A program made the translations under genes and the position numbers. 64,000 nucleotides of DNA from Phoebastria nigripes (Eukaryota; Chordata; Aves; Procellariiformes; Diomedeidae): NCBI GenBank assembly GCA_035582835.1, contig JAYKAV010000311.1:1698067-1762066 (forward strand), read 5' to 3'. Numbering within the stretch: the stretch's first letter is position 1; each line of letters opens with the position of its first letter. The notes beneath the pieces were generated by a model, which was not told the origin of the DNA, did no database searches, and worked only from the letters and a program-made list of their open reading frames with translations. Of the stretch, positions 1 through 19,100 are shown in pieces.

Positions 1-3052
<3,052 letters not shown>

Positions 3053-3486
3053 TTATTAAACAAATAACATCAAAGTCCCACCACCATCCCACCCGGGGGG
3101 CTAAAAGTCAACTCATTCCTAAAGTTTAACTAACCGCTTACCCAAGCAGGTTTTCTCTGAAAATCAGCAAGAACAGTATATCGTGCATGGTAAAAAGTCA
3201 GAAGGAGAGTAACTTTTGAACTCTTGAACCATTTCTTCTTTGTCCCCTAAAAAGCTTTTCAAAACAGCTGCGTAACACAGATTTCAGAAACATGATGGGG
3301 GTCAATTGTTAACTTAAGGATAAACAGTACTCTCAGATACTTCTCTGCGAGTCTTACTGATTCAAGATTCTTCTTTATTTCTCTTGCATAGCTAAAATTA
3401 AGTCTTGGGAAAAAAGTGCTATATGCCACATATAATGTCATACAGAATTTAAATAATATCGTAGGATAAAATGGATTATTCTAACT

Positions 3487-3514
3487 AAAAAAAAAAANAA
3501 AAAAAAAAAAAAAA
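3487..3514. repeat. Poly-A tract
   Basis: An A run of 28 positions interrupted only by an N at 3498. It may be a simple repeat or the tail of an old insertion; no retroelement body or target-site duplication is visible beside it. Confidence 0.85.
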
Positions 3515-3689
3515 GGGAAAAAAACTCCTTATACTGATAAGGGGTTCATTTTCACTGGTAAACTATAAAAGAAACAGGAAAACTGACACGTAAAAAGTTA
3601 GAGTCTTTTCACTGGAAAACTTAAATCCTTTGAAAAGCAAAAAATGTGTAACAGTTTCTGTATAAAAGCAATGGCATTTACATTCAGTG

Positions 3690-3985
3690 CCTAGCGCTGC
3701 AGCCCACCCTGCCACCCCAGGAGCGGCTGTGCGGCCAGCCGAGTCCCAGCAAGAGTCTCGTCTTCTGCTGTACCCGGAGCTGGTCAGTGGAGGCACAGCA
3801 GTGGGGCTGGCCAGGGCTGCTCGCTCCCAGTGCGGATGTGGTGGCAGCAGGGGACACACCACACCGGCGGGCAGCACGTTCCCCTGATGCCAGAGCTGGA
3901 GTGTTCCACACACCCGCACAGAGGCACTCCGCTTCCTCCTCCTCCTCCTCCTCCTGCTGTCACTGTAAGGCAGCGCGCTGCTAAC
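3690..3985. other. Intronic GC- and CpG-rich patch
   Basis: About 300 bp with clearly higher GC and around fifteen CpG dinucleotides, inside AT-rich intron. It finishes in a CCT run and the CpG-bearing string GCAGCGCGCTGC. No TATA box or splice-site pair defines a transcript. It could be a regulatory element or a short CpG island; function is inferred only from composition. Confidence 0.5.
3934..3955 (+). repeat. CCT trinucleotide microsatellite
   Basis: Seven consecutive CCT units (AGG on the sense strand of EYA4), at the edge of the GC-rich intronic patch. Confidence 0.85.
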
Positions 3986-4621
3986 ACTGGAGTAATAAGA
4001 CTGTAATTACTCCATTGCTAAGAGGTCGCTTGTGTTTTAAATCGTCACCCCATATATTAGGCAGATATATTTCTTCACTAAGGCACTGATCTTGCACATA
4101 CTTAAGTACAGCCATAACTTCACTGATGTAAGCTGCCTCATTGAAATCTTCTGACATTACTTACAAGCACAAGGACAAACCTGTGCCGAAGTATTTGAAA
4201 GGCTATGGCCAGATGATCCTGCATATTCACACTGCATTCATAAATACATGTAATTAAGCTGAGCAATATATTTGAGATTTCCTATTCAAAAAACTAAAAG
4301 AAAATGTGACAATTTTGAATACAGAAGCCTCACAATTTTGTGGTTCTGTTGCATGAGAAACTGAAAGACACGCAATCTTAGAGCTAGAAAAGTGCAAGGC
4401 TGAATCACATTTACTTTTCTGCCTAACTTTGTCATACAGAACAGTAATGTCTCATTGTACATGTATGTTAAAACAGCAACTAATATGTTATATTCAGTTA
4501 GTGAGACCAAGTCCATGATGTTTTCTAAAATGCTTTAAGCTATTTCCACAGCTGTAGTTTTCAGAATTTACTTTTCATCAGAAGAAACCTCCACATTACC
4601 ATTCATCAATTACCACAGTCA

Positions 4622-4777
<156 letters not shown>

Positions 4778-6069
4778 TCATGGCAAAATTAGTGCTGGAT
4801 TTTTAAATAATAAACTTTTTTTTTCTCAAAGCTAGACATGTCTGTATGCAAACTCAGCCACAAGATGCACCTAAAAAGTTGTATAAAATGAGTGATAAAG
4901 TGGTTTGTCTTATGTAGATGGAATCTGCAGATGCCACATACACTTTTGACTTTACCAAGGAAACATTATAAACCTTAGCAGAATAAGAGAAAGAATAAAA
5001 TGACACATACGCACGTGCAGACATATATACAAATACACATGAGCCCATGCAAAATATTGATATATCCAAGGAAGATGTATTTCAGAAGTCACACTAATGA
5101 CTTCCCAAAACATGAAGTGCCTTTTAGCTAAAGTAGTTCATTTCCCATGTTTGGAGTTCAGCTAGACTTATTTCCAAGTCCTGCTTTACTTTTACCAGAA
5201 CACCCTTTGGCACTCGTCCACGCACCGGAACAGCCAGTCAGCTTCCTGCTTCATCTCCTCCTCCCACGTCACCTGCTCTTTAGTAGAGTTCACTTTTTTT
5301 TTTCACCTTACCTCTGCCCATAAATTGGTGGAGGAAAGTCATATTAAATGCAATATTCCAGTTACTACCAGAAAGAGGGTGAAGTTGCACTTGTTGTATT
5401 CTGATCGTCTTTCTCTAAATATCAGCTATTGTCTGCTGTCAGAGAGAAGATGTGCTGGAAGGACCGTTGATCTGGCATGGCATAGATGTTCTTAACACTC
5501 AGGCCTATCCCTGACTTACCCATTTAATTTACTTTGCCTCTGCTGGTAACAAAGGGCTTTAGAGGTGATCACAAACCAGTACCTATCTAAGACAGACAGA
5601 CTGAAGAAGGTATCTCCAGGAAGGAGATGGAACTTTCCTTTACAAAATACTTTTATGCCACAGCTCAGTAAATGGAAAATATCCTTTTCTTCATAACACA
5701 GTACCTTCAGTGCCCCTTTAAAACTGCTAGCAATAAATGCAGTTTGGCTAGGTTCCCGAGTGTTAAATGACATAAACCCTCCTTCATCATCTATCCTATT
5801 AATGATTTGATTTTTCTCCATTAAAGAAGGAAAGGGTACAGCTTTGATCTGACATCTACTACAGAGTTTGATTCAAGGGAGTCCTTGTGCTGTATGCAAT
5901 TGTGCGTTTCTGGGCCACTTTGGTAATATTTGTTAAAAGTGCTCATGATAGCACATCTGCAGAATAAATTAACACTTGGTACAAACATTTCCCAAGAACC
6001 ATCTATGATGCATCTGATTTTGAGCTGGAATCTGAACATTTTTCATTTTTACTGAAGAGCATCACTAAG

Positions 6070-6530
6070 NGGCCAGCAGATCAACGAGAGTGATTTTTCT
6101 GCTCCGTTCTGAACTTGCAAGACCACGTCTGGAAAAATGTCTAGTTTTGGGTCCCCAAGTAGAAGGGAGATATTGACAAACTGGAGTTAGTCCAGGTGAG
6201 GGCCACCAAGACAGTTAAGGGGCTGAGCACATAGGAGGAAAGGCTGAGTGACTCTTCACAGAGGTATGCAAAGGACAAGACGCAACAGACAGAAATCACA
6301 GCAAGGGATATTTCTGTTAGATACAAGGAAAAAATCCTTCACTGTGAGAGTGGTCAGGCCCTGGGACAGGTGCCTAGAGAGGCTGGGCATTCTCCATCCT
6401 TGGAGATACTCAAAACTCCATTGGACACAGCCTTGAGCAACATGATCTAAGTTGGCTCGTCCATGAGCAGGTTGAGCCAAAAGACCTGCAGAGGTCCCTT
6501 CCAATGTGAATGATTGAATGTTTCTGTGAT
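6070..6530 (+). mobile_element. CR1 non-LTR retrotransposon, 5'-truncated copy
   Basis: The stretch begins with a form of the CR1 GGCCAGCAGGTC motif, continues through a TTTTGGGTCCCCAAG block, GTCCAGGTGAGGGCCACCAAG and CCTGGGACAGGTGCC, and ends at GGTCCCTTCCAATGTGAATG followed by remnants of the ATTCTRTG 3' repeat. About 120 bp seems to be missing near 6262 compared with the copy at 25545, so this copy has an internal deletion as well as the usual 5' truncation. It has no coding capacity. Family known from birds and reptiles; subfamily not determined. Confidence 0.88.
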
Positions 6531-9444
6531 CTTCCCTGAGTCATTCACCTCATTCTCCCTCCACAACAAAGGAAAAAACAATTCTGGTCTAACAGGCTCT
6601 GAGAAAAAATAGACTGCAGTCTCAATTAAGAGCCTGTGCATAATGTAACAGAATAGTTAAATTCTTAATTTCTTCCATCATTTATTTATACCTTACAGTG
6701 AACCACATACAGAAGATTATTAAAATAAATACAGTGGGANATATATTTATATATCTTGACTGGAAAAATACTGCTGTATTTCTTGGAAGAATAAGATTTA
6801 AGCCCATAATGTCACATTCCTGAATGGGAGTTCTAGACATCGTGAGGAAAGAATTCAAGATTCAAGGAAAGGGGAGAATAAGACAAAAGTTAGTTCCCAA
6901 GCGTATTGGTTAGGACATTTACCTGGAGAAGGACATATCTAGGTTCCACTGCCTTCTCCAGGGTACACTTGTTTATTTGACTGAATAATTGATATATATG
7001 AAGTATGAAGACATATTTTCATGGCCCAGAATCCGCATCCCTGTACTCCCAAGTGGAAGGTGATGAATCCTCCATGAAACAGGAGGAAATCAAATCTGTC
7101 TCTCTCAATTCCTGGGAAAGTACTCAAATTATTCTGCTATTGCCTGAAGGAAGATACTACTACTTTTTTCTCAAACTAGGTGATAAATACTTCAATGTCG
7201 CAAAACCAACGTGCTTCTCTGCTTGTGCAGAACAGAGCCAAACTTTCACGCAGCAGCTAAGAAGAGATTTTCAAAACTGCAATTTGAGAATTTATTCCAG
7301 ATATCATTTTAGATAGATCTGTCCTGATTTGGATAAGGATCATATGCATTCTATAGTAGTTTCTCTTTCAGCGAAAACTCTTATTTGCCAAGAAATGACG
7401 GGAAAATTAATCAGCAATAATAATATCTAATGAATAATGTTCCCATGGTGTTTTCACTTGTCCCTACAGAATGGAGAAAGAGAGTTCTTGTTGACTAATC
7501 ATTTCTGTTCCCAGCACGGTGTTGATGTCAGTAAGGACACTGCAGGCAGTGGAGCGATCAATAAGGTCACGTTATCTTAGTTCTTTCCTCGTAAGAACAG
7601 CAAAATATACTTTGGTAAATGTACAAATGTACAAAAAGATGCTTCATAACCAGAATCCTCATGCAGAAAAAACCTACACTGGCTTCAAAAGAAGTTCTGA
7701 GTGTGCGAGAGTTCTGTATGAAAATGTAATTTCCTAGTTTTTTCTGACAGAGTGGAAAAAATGTCCCAAAACAAAACCCCAGAAATGAAAAGGCAAAAAT
7801 TAAATAAGTGAAGATGAATGTTTACATTCTTACCACAAAAGTCTTCATATTTATAACATTTCAACATTTTACAACAAAATCAAGACTCATTTCTACAGTA
7901 ATGTATTAAAACATCTGTTCTCAATGACTGTGTTTAATCTACCAAAAATAAAATACAAAAAAAGCCCTGTTCTAAATCTTCTCTGAAAGTATCCAACAGC
8001 TGAAGTAAATAACTTCAATTTTCATTTAGCATTAGCCATTACCAGTTCCCCCAGGCTTCTGCTTGGGTCAATGCTGTACACGATTGCATAATTCTCCATT
8101 AATCAGTACTATAACTAATCACTGTACCTTGTAAGTTCTAGATATTTAAAGCCAACTTTATTTCATTATGCTAATCTCTAAATCAGAATGAGCAGCTGTC
8201 TCTCTCTTGTACGCAAGGTATGCATCTATTTTAGAACTGCAGAAGTCAGTAGTGCATGTTTTTTTGAACAACTGTAGGCTTAATTGCTTGATTTGCTTCT
8301 TACCAACAGCAGGCTAAAGGAGCAACTGCATTTTCTTATCCTCCATTTCCTTTAGAAATGAGGTCAATGCTGATAAAAGGAAAACTTATTAAAAATTCAG
8401 CCATGTAACATAAAAGGATGTGAGAAATTCTAGTACCAAAGAGTACTGAAAACATTACCCTCATGAAGAGTTCCTACTGCAGCTCATATTAGACAGAAAT
8501 TTTTATTGCAATGTTTGAAATTTTTTAGCTTTTCCAATATTCAACACATGCCTAATAAATATACTTCATAGCCTCCTCCCACTGGAACTATGAGCAGCAT
8601 CAGAGATCCAATAAAGCAAGAGGAAAATGTTAAAACCAGAACATGGAACAACCACTTTATCACAGATGTTCATACACATACTCATACACTGGTTCATGTC
8701 CAGCACGAAGCCTTCCATGCCACAGAGACCTTGCAGCAGCTGCAGTTAGAGGACAGGGAGTTACAGCACCACCGTTACAAATGGAGGTGGTCTTTCATAT
8801 CCAGAACATTGTTTCCCACCTCTAGTTGGATGTGAACATCCCCTCCTCCCTGTTAAAACATTTAAGCGGGAGAAAAGAGGAGTGGGCACAGTCTGCATAT
8901 ACACCTAATGCCATCTCCTGGAGAAGCTGCAAAGGGTGACTTCATTGTGGGTACCAAATTAACAGAGACCAAGCTCTTCTGCATCCCAGTAACCAAATTG
9001 GAGCTAATATCCTACGAGTGGCTCACCTCACCTAACTCTGGANATATGAAAGTGAAGTGCCTAAACATGAAGCTTTTACCCAGGCCTATTTCCTCTGCTA
9101 GAATTTTATCTGCCCTAGATTAAATGTACTCATGTACTCATCAAATGTACTCATCTCCTGAGACCTCATCTCAGGATTCATCTGACTTATCCCAATTTGA
9201 GATGAAATGCCCTTGGAGATACCTATTTGTCTCTCAGACACTCTGTGGTAATGAGTGCATTTTGAAAAATCCTAATATAGGGCAGGCACAATACAAGCTC
9301 AGAAGAGAAGTCCATGGGAAGGTTAAGCAGCTGAGCCTTACACAGATGTGGGATGGATGAACTTCTGAGTCCCTTCATACTCTCCTTATGGATTGACTTT
9401 TGTTACATATTCTTACCAGACAGAGCAGCCAGAAGATGGCTTCA

Positions 9445-9480
9445 ACATTACAAGCCATTTTTTTTCCTGGCTTGTAATGT
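9445..9480. repeat. Perfect inverted repeat (13 bp stem, 10 nt loop)
   Basis: ACATTACAAGCCA at 9445-9457 pairs with TGGCTTGTAATGT at 9468-9480 without a mismatch; the loop is eight T followed by CC. The bases just outside do not pair. It is too short for a microRNA precursor and could be a remnant of a palindromic element. Confidence 0.85.
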
Positions 9481-10517
9481 GTTATTGCATGTTATGAGTA
9501 GCAGAAAGAGTAAAGTCTATTTTGATTTTCATTTCATTTTCTTTACTCGGTCAATAAATAAATTGTAACTGATATTAACTCTTGATCTGATGGGGCTTTA
9601 TTATGAAAACAAGAAATCCTGTATGTGTGGAGAGTACTAGAGGCTTTGATTAGTTATTTGAATTAATAGCTAGCAGAGATGGCAGGAGAGTGAAGTGCCT
9701 TGCTGTGTTTAATCTTAGGTTTTAGTTGGAGTAAGTCTTAAGGACCGAGCAATGAAAGCCTGTTAGACAGCAAGTGAACACGGCAAGTGCTGAAGCTCTG
9801 CAGTATGATCTACTGTATCTGAAGCGATCTCCAAGACACTGCACCTCACTGACAGAAATTTATTTTTACAGTGACACAGAAGGGCACAGGCATGTCATGT
9901 ATTCGCAAAGTGGGTGTTCACTCTCAGCAGAGGGTCGCATGATCAGTGCAACACTTCACAGAAATAAGGAGTGTGCGGGCAGATTTGTAAGTTCAGATGC
10001 ACAACCTNCTTAACAGGAAAACAAGTTCATATGCTTAAACAATCCACAAACAAGAAAAATCCTTACTGTTTCATAGATGTGAAGCCTTCAATATTTTTTC
10101 AACCTGTTCAAGCTATGTAAGATTCCTTTTCTTTGCCAATGCTATTCAATACTAAGGGAGTTTTTAATACATGGTAAATTTATACGGCATTTCTAGGAAA
10201 CACAGATACACAAGGGAGAGACAATATGGGAAAACTGTCTGATTTTCTCAAATACAATATGGAGGAATAACAAAGGAGCAAAGAAAAGTACACAGGACAT
10301 GCGCAGTTATCAAAACATCACTTGTGAGTACTCTTCACATTCTTTTAAAANTACTTTACATATGATTTGCGTCTGTTATGTATGTCCTGCGACTGTTGAA
10401 GTTTCACTTGATTTCAAGTTACCTCTTAGCTTTTTCTTCCTAAATTTGCATTCTGAGACTACTGAATAACATTTTACACTTTGATCAAAACCCAAGGGAA
10501 TGTGTTTCTCCCCATAG

Positions 10518-10578
10518 CCATTCCATTCCATACCATACCATACCACAGACACGTGCATGCACACACACACATACACAC
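10518..10578 (+). repeat. CCATT/CCATA pentamer run followed by CA repeat
   Basis: Pentamer units CCATT (two) and CCATA (three) at 10518-10545 are followed after a short spacer by a CA dinucleotide run at about 10559-10578. Both are simple-sequence repeats. Confidence 0.8.
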
Positions 10579-12013
10579 TTTAAAAATCAGCCTGAGGAAA
10601 ACAGCTGGCTAGGAAAAATTTCAACTCATGCAATTAAAATTCCAATGTTTTTAGTAAATTTAAGCAGCTTAGATGAAGTATGAGGCCTTGCTTATACTTT
10701 TCTACACAGTATTACCCTTCCTTCGTACAAATTCATTACTATAATACGTTCGTTTTTCTATTATACTTTTCAGTGAGATGGTGCAGTTGTTAGGATGAGA
10801 ATTAGGAAGATTTATGCAATGAGTTAATTTTCTGATTAAAGCACATTTCCCCCCTATTCAGAGCCTAATCCAAAACCTGGTTTGTTGGTGTTTTTAGAAA
10901 TGCTCACAGTCTGTGGGTAAGGCAGACGCTACCCATGCTGCATGAGTGAAGCCAGTGTCCCGGGAAGAGATGGCTCTAAGAGCGCTGAGCCAGGCGGCCG
11001 GCAATTGATAACCTCTCCCATAGATGCTAACGCACAGCCTCAGTAGGCTACTTAGGTTATGAATGTATGACATAATACTGAGCTAGATCTTTAAAAACTT
11101 CTTATAGAATAGGAACAATACAGGAAAGTGAGCATGAAAAAGCAGGCTCTGTTCACCCAGTAAGGATACCACACTCGTCTGACTGTGGCTGTGAATTCCT
11201 GAACTAGCCCACCAAGATCTTCATAGCTCTGCACTAGACTATGCATAATTTCAAATACATAATTTTAACTTTGCTTTACTTTAGCCCCATTTATATTAAA
11301 TGGGGGAAAATAAATCGGTGAGATTTCAGGAACTTAGAAATCTAGCATGAAAAAAAAAGAAGAAAGAAATCCTTATTAACATTTGTGTTTGCGGAACACA
11401 TAGAATGGAGCAGGTAAATGGCTGTGAACTGTGTTATAACGATAATGAGAAAAAATGAAGAGCTGCCATTTCCCAGCAGCAGAGCCCTAGGAATACAAGT
11501 GTGTAACGAAATACTGTGCTGAGGTGGATGTGCACAAGGGGGCAGAGTTGGGCAGGCAAAGNGAGTCTCCTGATGCCTCCCGAGAACTTTCTTTTTGCAA
11601 CTTCAACTACTTCGGTGCTGTTTTTTTAAAAAGACTTGTGCTAATAACCGATTGCTCTATTCTTAGTTACCTAAATTTGTGAACTAGCAAACACGGCTTG
11701 TATACATTTGAATAAAGCCCTGAATGTACTCTTGCTAGCATGACTGGGGCATAATTAAATGAACAACAGTATCTNGTTTTAAATTCTTTACAGCAATACT
11801 TCAGAACATGTAGGTGGATACAGGAATGTTCCACTGTCAGTAATAGGAGAGCTCACTGAATTTTTATTTCAAAATTTACTAAAGGTTTGTTACCGTACAG
11901 TTGTTTTCAGTACTAACAGATCCCTACCAGATTGTTGTAACTTTTTTCAGGCCTACTCCTTCCACAGACAACCACCCTTATTTAACCAACAAACAAACTA
12001 GACAGGTTTCCTA

Positions 12014-13961
<1,948 letters not shown>

Positions 13962-14074
13962 TCAACCGTTTCTTTAAAATATTTTCTTACAGTTGGGAAA
14001 ATAAAAAAGAAAGCAAAAAACATTCACGTCGGCATTGCTCTCAATTCTACGTAAGGTGAAGTAATAAGAGGTCA

Positions 14075-16124
<2,050 letters not shown>

Positions 16125-16191
16125 TTGGAGGGATATATCTGCGGAGAGTACTGGTGCGCTGATCTTGGGCTGTAGCCACTACTTGTTATTA
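16125..16191 (-). CDS. EYA4: EYA4 exon: [17 protein letters not shown] segment
   Basis: This 67 bp exon completes a Val codon, encodes 21 residues ending YSPQIYPS, and leaves the first two bases of a Lys codon (phase 2). It contributes two Tyr-Ser-Pro motifs, possible proline-directed phosphorylation sites. The acceptor is TTTTGCAG before TAATAACA and the donor is CCTCCAA then GTTAGTG, with a non-consensus A as the last exon base. Ile replaces the remembered human Leu before YPSK. Confidence 0.95.
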
Positions 16192-19100
16192 CTGCAAAAC
16201 AGAAAACAAGAGTACAGCAGTTAGAAACATCACGAGACCAATACAGCGAAACAGTCTGAATACTAATGCAGCAATATTAGCAGAGAAGCTCATTGAAATG
16301 GACAGCTTTTCAACAAAGTAGATGTCACCTGAACTGCAACATCTTAACACAAAAATTAAAAAACTCCCAAATCATTCATTGTTGTACAGAACTCTCTAGT
16401 TGGTATGGGTATGTCATGCTTTTTCAGCTTGACTGACATGTTTCTGAATATATTGCAGAGGCAATTTCATACATAATCTGATCCACACACCATAGATCTT
16501 TCAAATTTGCAAGTTGTATTAAAATTGGTAATTAAAATGAATCTTGTGATTTAACATATGGTATTGCANGGGATTGAAACAACATACACATACTTTTAAA
16601 GTCTCACATTAACAAGTTTAATTTTAATACTAGGTAGGAAAAATACGTTTTANATGGGTGTGGTTAATTTTAGTCAGCTTAGGTGCTGGAAGATACCGGA
16701 TTGACTACTAGAAAACTAACACCATTCCTTATCAACAAGCCGACTAGAACATAGCCACTAACAACAATATTTTTATTTCAAAAGTAAGCATAAACAGTCC
16801 TGTCCAGTAGCCATCAAAATTGTGTATGTCTGTACTATTCACAGCTGCATTCTTCCAAGAAAGCTAACAGAACAATAGTCATATCCCATTAAAATTTCAT
16901 TCAGAAGCGGTGCTCACACTGGATTAATTCCAAGTGTTTGGAAGTTTCTCTTTCCTTTAGCCATCTGTCTTGACTAAGACAGATGTATTCCAAATATATG
17001 TACTCTAAAGTGTTGAACCAATCCCTTCAGAGCAAATCCATACTGGGCAAACATACAGAGTGTCTTTATTAGGCCATCTGCTGTTCATTCACTTTTCAAA
17101 AGATTAAAGTAGTACACAACGAAGCACTGGAATTTCTTTAGTCTAATCAATCATAGTTGTACTTCAAAGTGTACCCTCTTCCTGAGTTGCTCATAATGGT
17201 AGTAGAAATGAACTTTCAGAATTATGTAAGTGACAAATAGGTTTAGGTTCCTAACTGTTTTATGAAACATGATGTATGTCTACATCCAGGCCTAATTAAT
17301 GTCTTTGAGATCTACTGCTTTGAACATATGCAGAACTTTGTATTTTTAAAGCTAGTTTAAATGCATTTAGAACATGTAGGACTTAAAAGGAAAACACAGT
17401 AGAAGAAAAACAATTAGCTTCTTTTTTAAATGTGCAGTTGAGTATGGCTTGAAAATAAAGAAGAATTGGATAATAATTTTTGGAACATGTGCCACCAGGT
17501 TTCATAAAAGAGTTGCTGATTGAAAAGATATTGAGGGTTTGCCTGTGATGGAAGTCTGCTGAATTTAATTTTGTGTGGATATTCTTTTTTTTTTTTTGAG
17601 AATGCCTTTCCGTGCTTTAGGTTCAATCTGCAGAGCGATCCACTAGGTGTGCATACAGCTATTCCCAGAGTTAAGACGAACCTCTAGCTGTATATATCAA
17701 CATAATCAGTCCCTAGAACTCTAAAGGATGCTCTCAGTTATTTAAGGCTTGAAGAGTAATTAGTCTTCCCTGTTGTATCCCTATGACCTTTCTAAAGACA
17801 AGCACTAGCTAACAGAGTGACCTCGGTGATTTGCAGGGCAAGGAACTTTTGTGATCCATTATTGGCTTATAGGATCTTTTTTGCCTGTACTGCTCTACTT
17901 TTTGTCTGATCATTTGCTGGATGACAGCTCACTTGATTAATCAGTTTAGTTAAAGCACATTTAGCATTCCACCACACCTGATGTAAACTACAAAAAATGA
18001 AGGACTGTTCATTTAAATCACTTGAGCTATCAAAGCCTAATGTTTTTCAGCAAAAACTGTCCTGCCTGCTTTTTTATTCTTTCTGCATATACCTTATTTT
18101 ATAAATGCAGACAAGAAAATAAAATACTTTTGGAATGTGTCTGGTTTTAAATTTCCTTTTTTTTTTTTTTCCCTATTTCCCTGATGATACTACCGGTTGC
18201 AGGGAAGAGAGAGAAAAAGAGGCAAGTGNCCCCAAGTAGATCGTGTACGCTTGTCCCACTGATTTGTGCACTACGTTTTAGACTGTGAGATGTTTGAGAA
18301 ACACAGGCTGTAAGACCTACCATAAGAGAACATGAATGAGTAGAGCCTGTGGACTACGCCTGTATCTCATAGATCAGATTGGTAATTCTAAGGGTTATCA
18401 AACTTAAACAACTTTCACTGCTGGATAGCCTCCTAACCCTACTTCTGAGGACTGTTGGCAATGGAGGAGATGGTAGAGGCAGGTTGTTACNGTTTTTATA
18501 ACTGTGCCACCTTATATAGCCATTTATATGAACGGGTCTAAACACTGTTTTATGTTGCTTATATTAAAAACAAAATCAAAACTGTTTGTTCTCTGAAAAA
18601 CTCAAATATTTCTAAGACTTCACTACTTGAATTTACCAGAGGAATGCTCTTCAGGGCAGGTATAAGACCCTTGATTTCTCAAGTCTCACTACAGCGCTGA
18701 GGGCATATTCCAGTCCCCACTAACGCTGATTCACGGAGGGGACAAGAAGCTGACAGCCAGCTCTTAGCAGTTACCCTGTTAGCTCAACTGACCAAGGTGG
18801 CTGTGGAGAATTTAAATGACCATAAACTGTTCTGATAGCATGTTTTGGGTTCGGTATATTAACACAGGCTGGAATTTTTTACTTTTTCATTACACATCTG
18901 GAAAATTCTGTGCGAAGAGGTTAGGTTAAAAGGATCGCATTTAAATAACAAATCACAATGCCTACACAGAAGAGGACCAAACATAGGTTATACAGCAGTG
19001 GCGTTTCCTAACTTCGCCTTTATAGCCTTCAGAAATTGTNTTCTATATCCTTTTTGTGTGTAATAAATACTAAGTAAAAAGGATGATGATCACTCCAAAT

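Noticed and set aside
3563..3987. Several open frames on both strands over the CpG-rich patch
   Set aside because: The peptides are Pro/Gly/Ala/Ser-rich by-products of GC content and the CCT repeat, and differ completely by frame.
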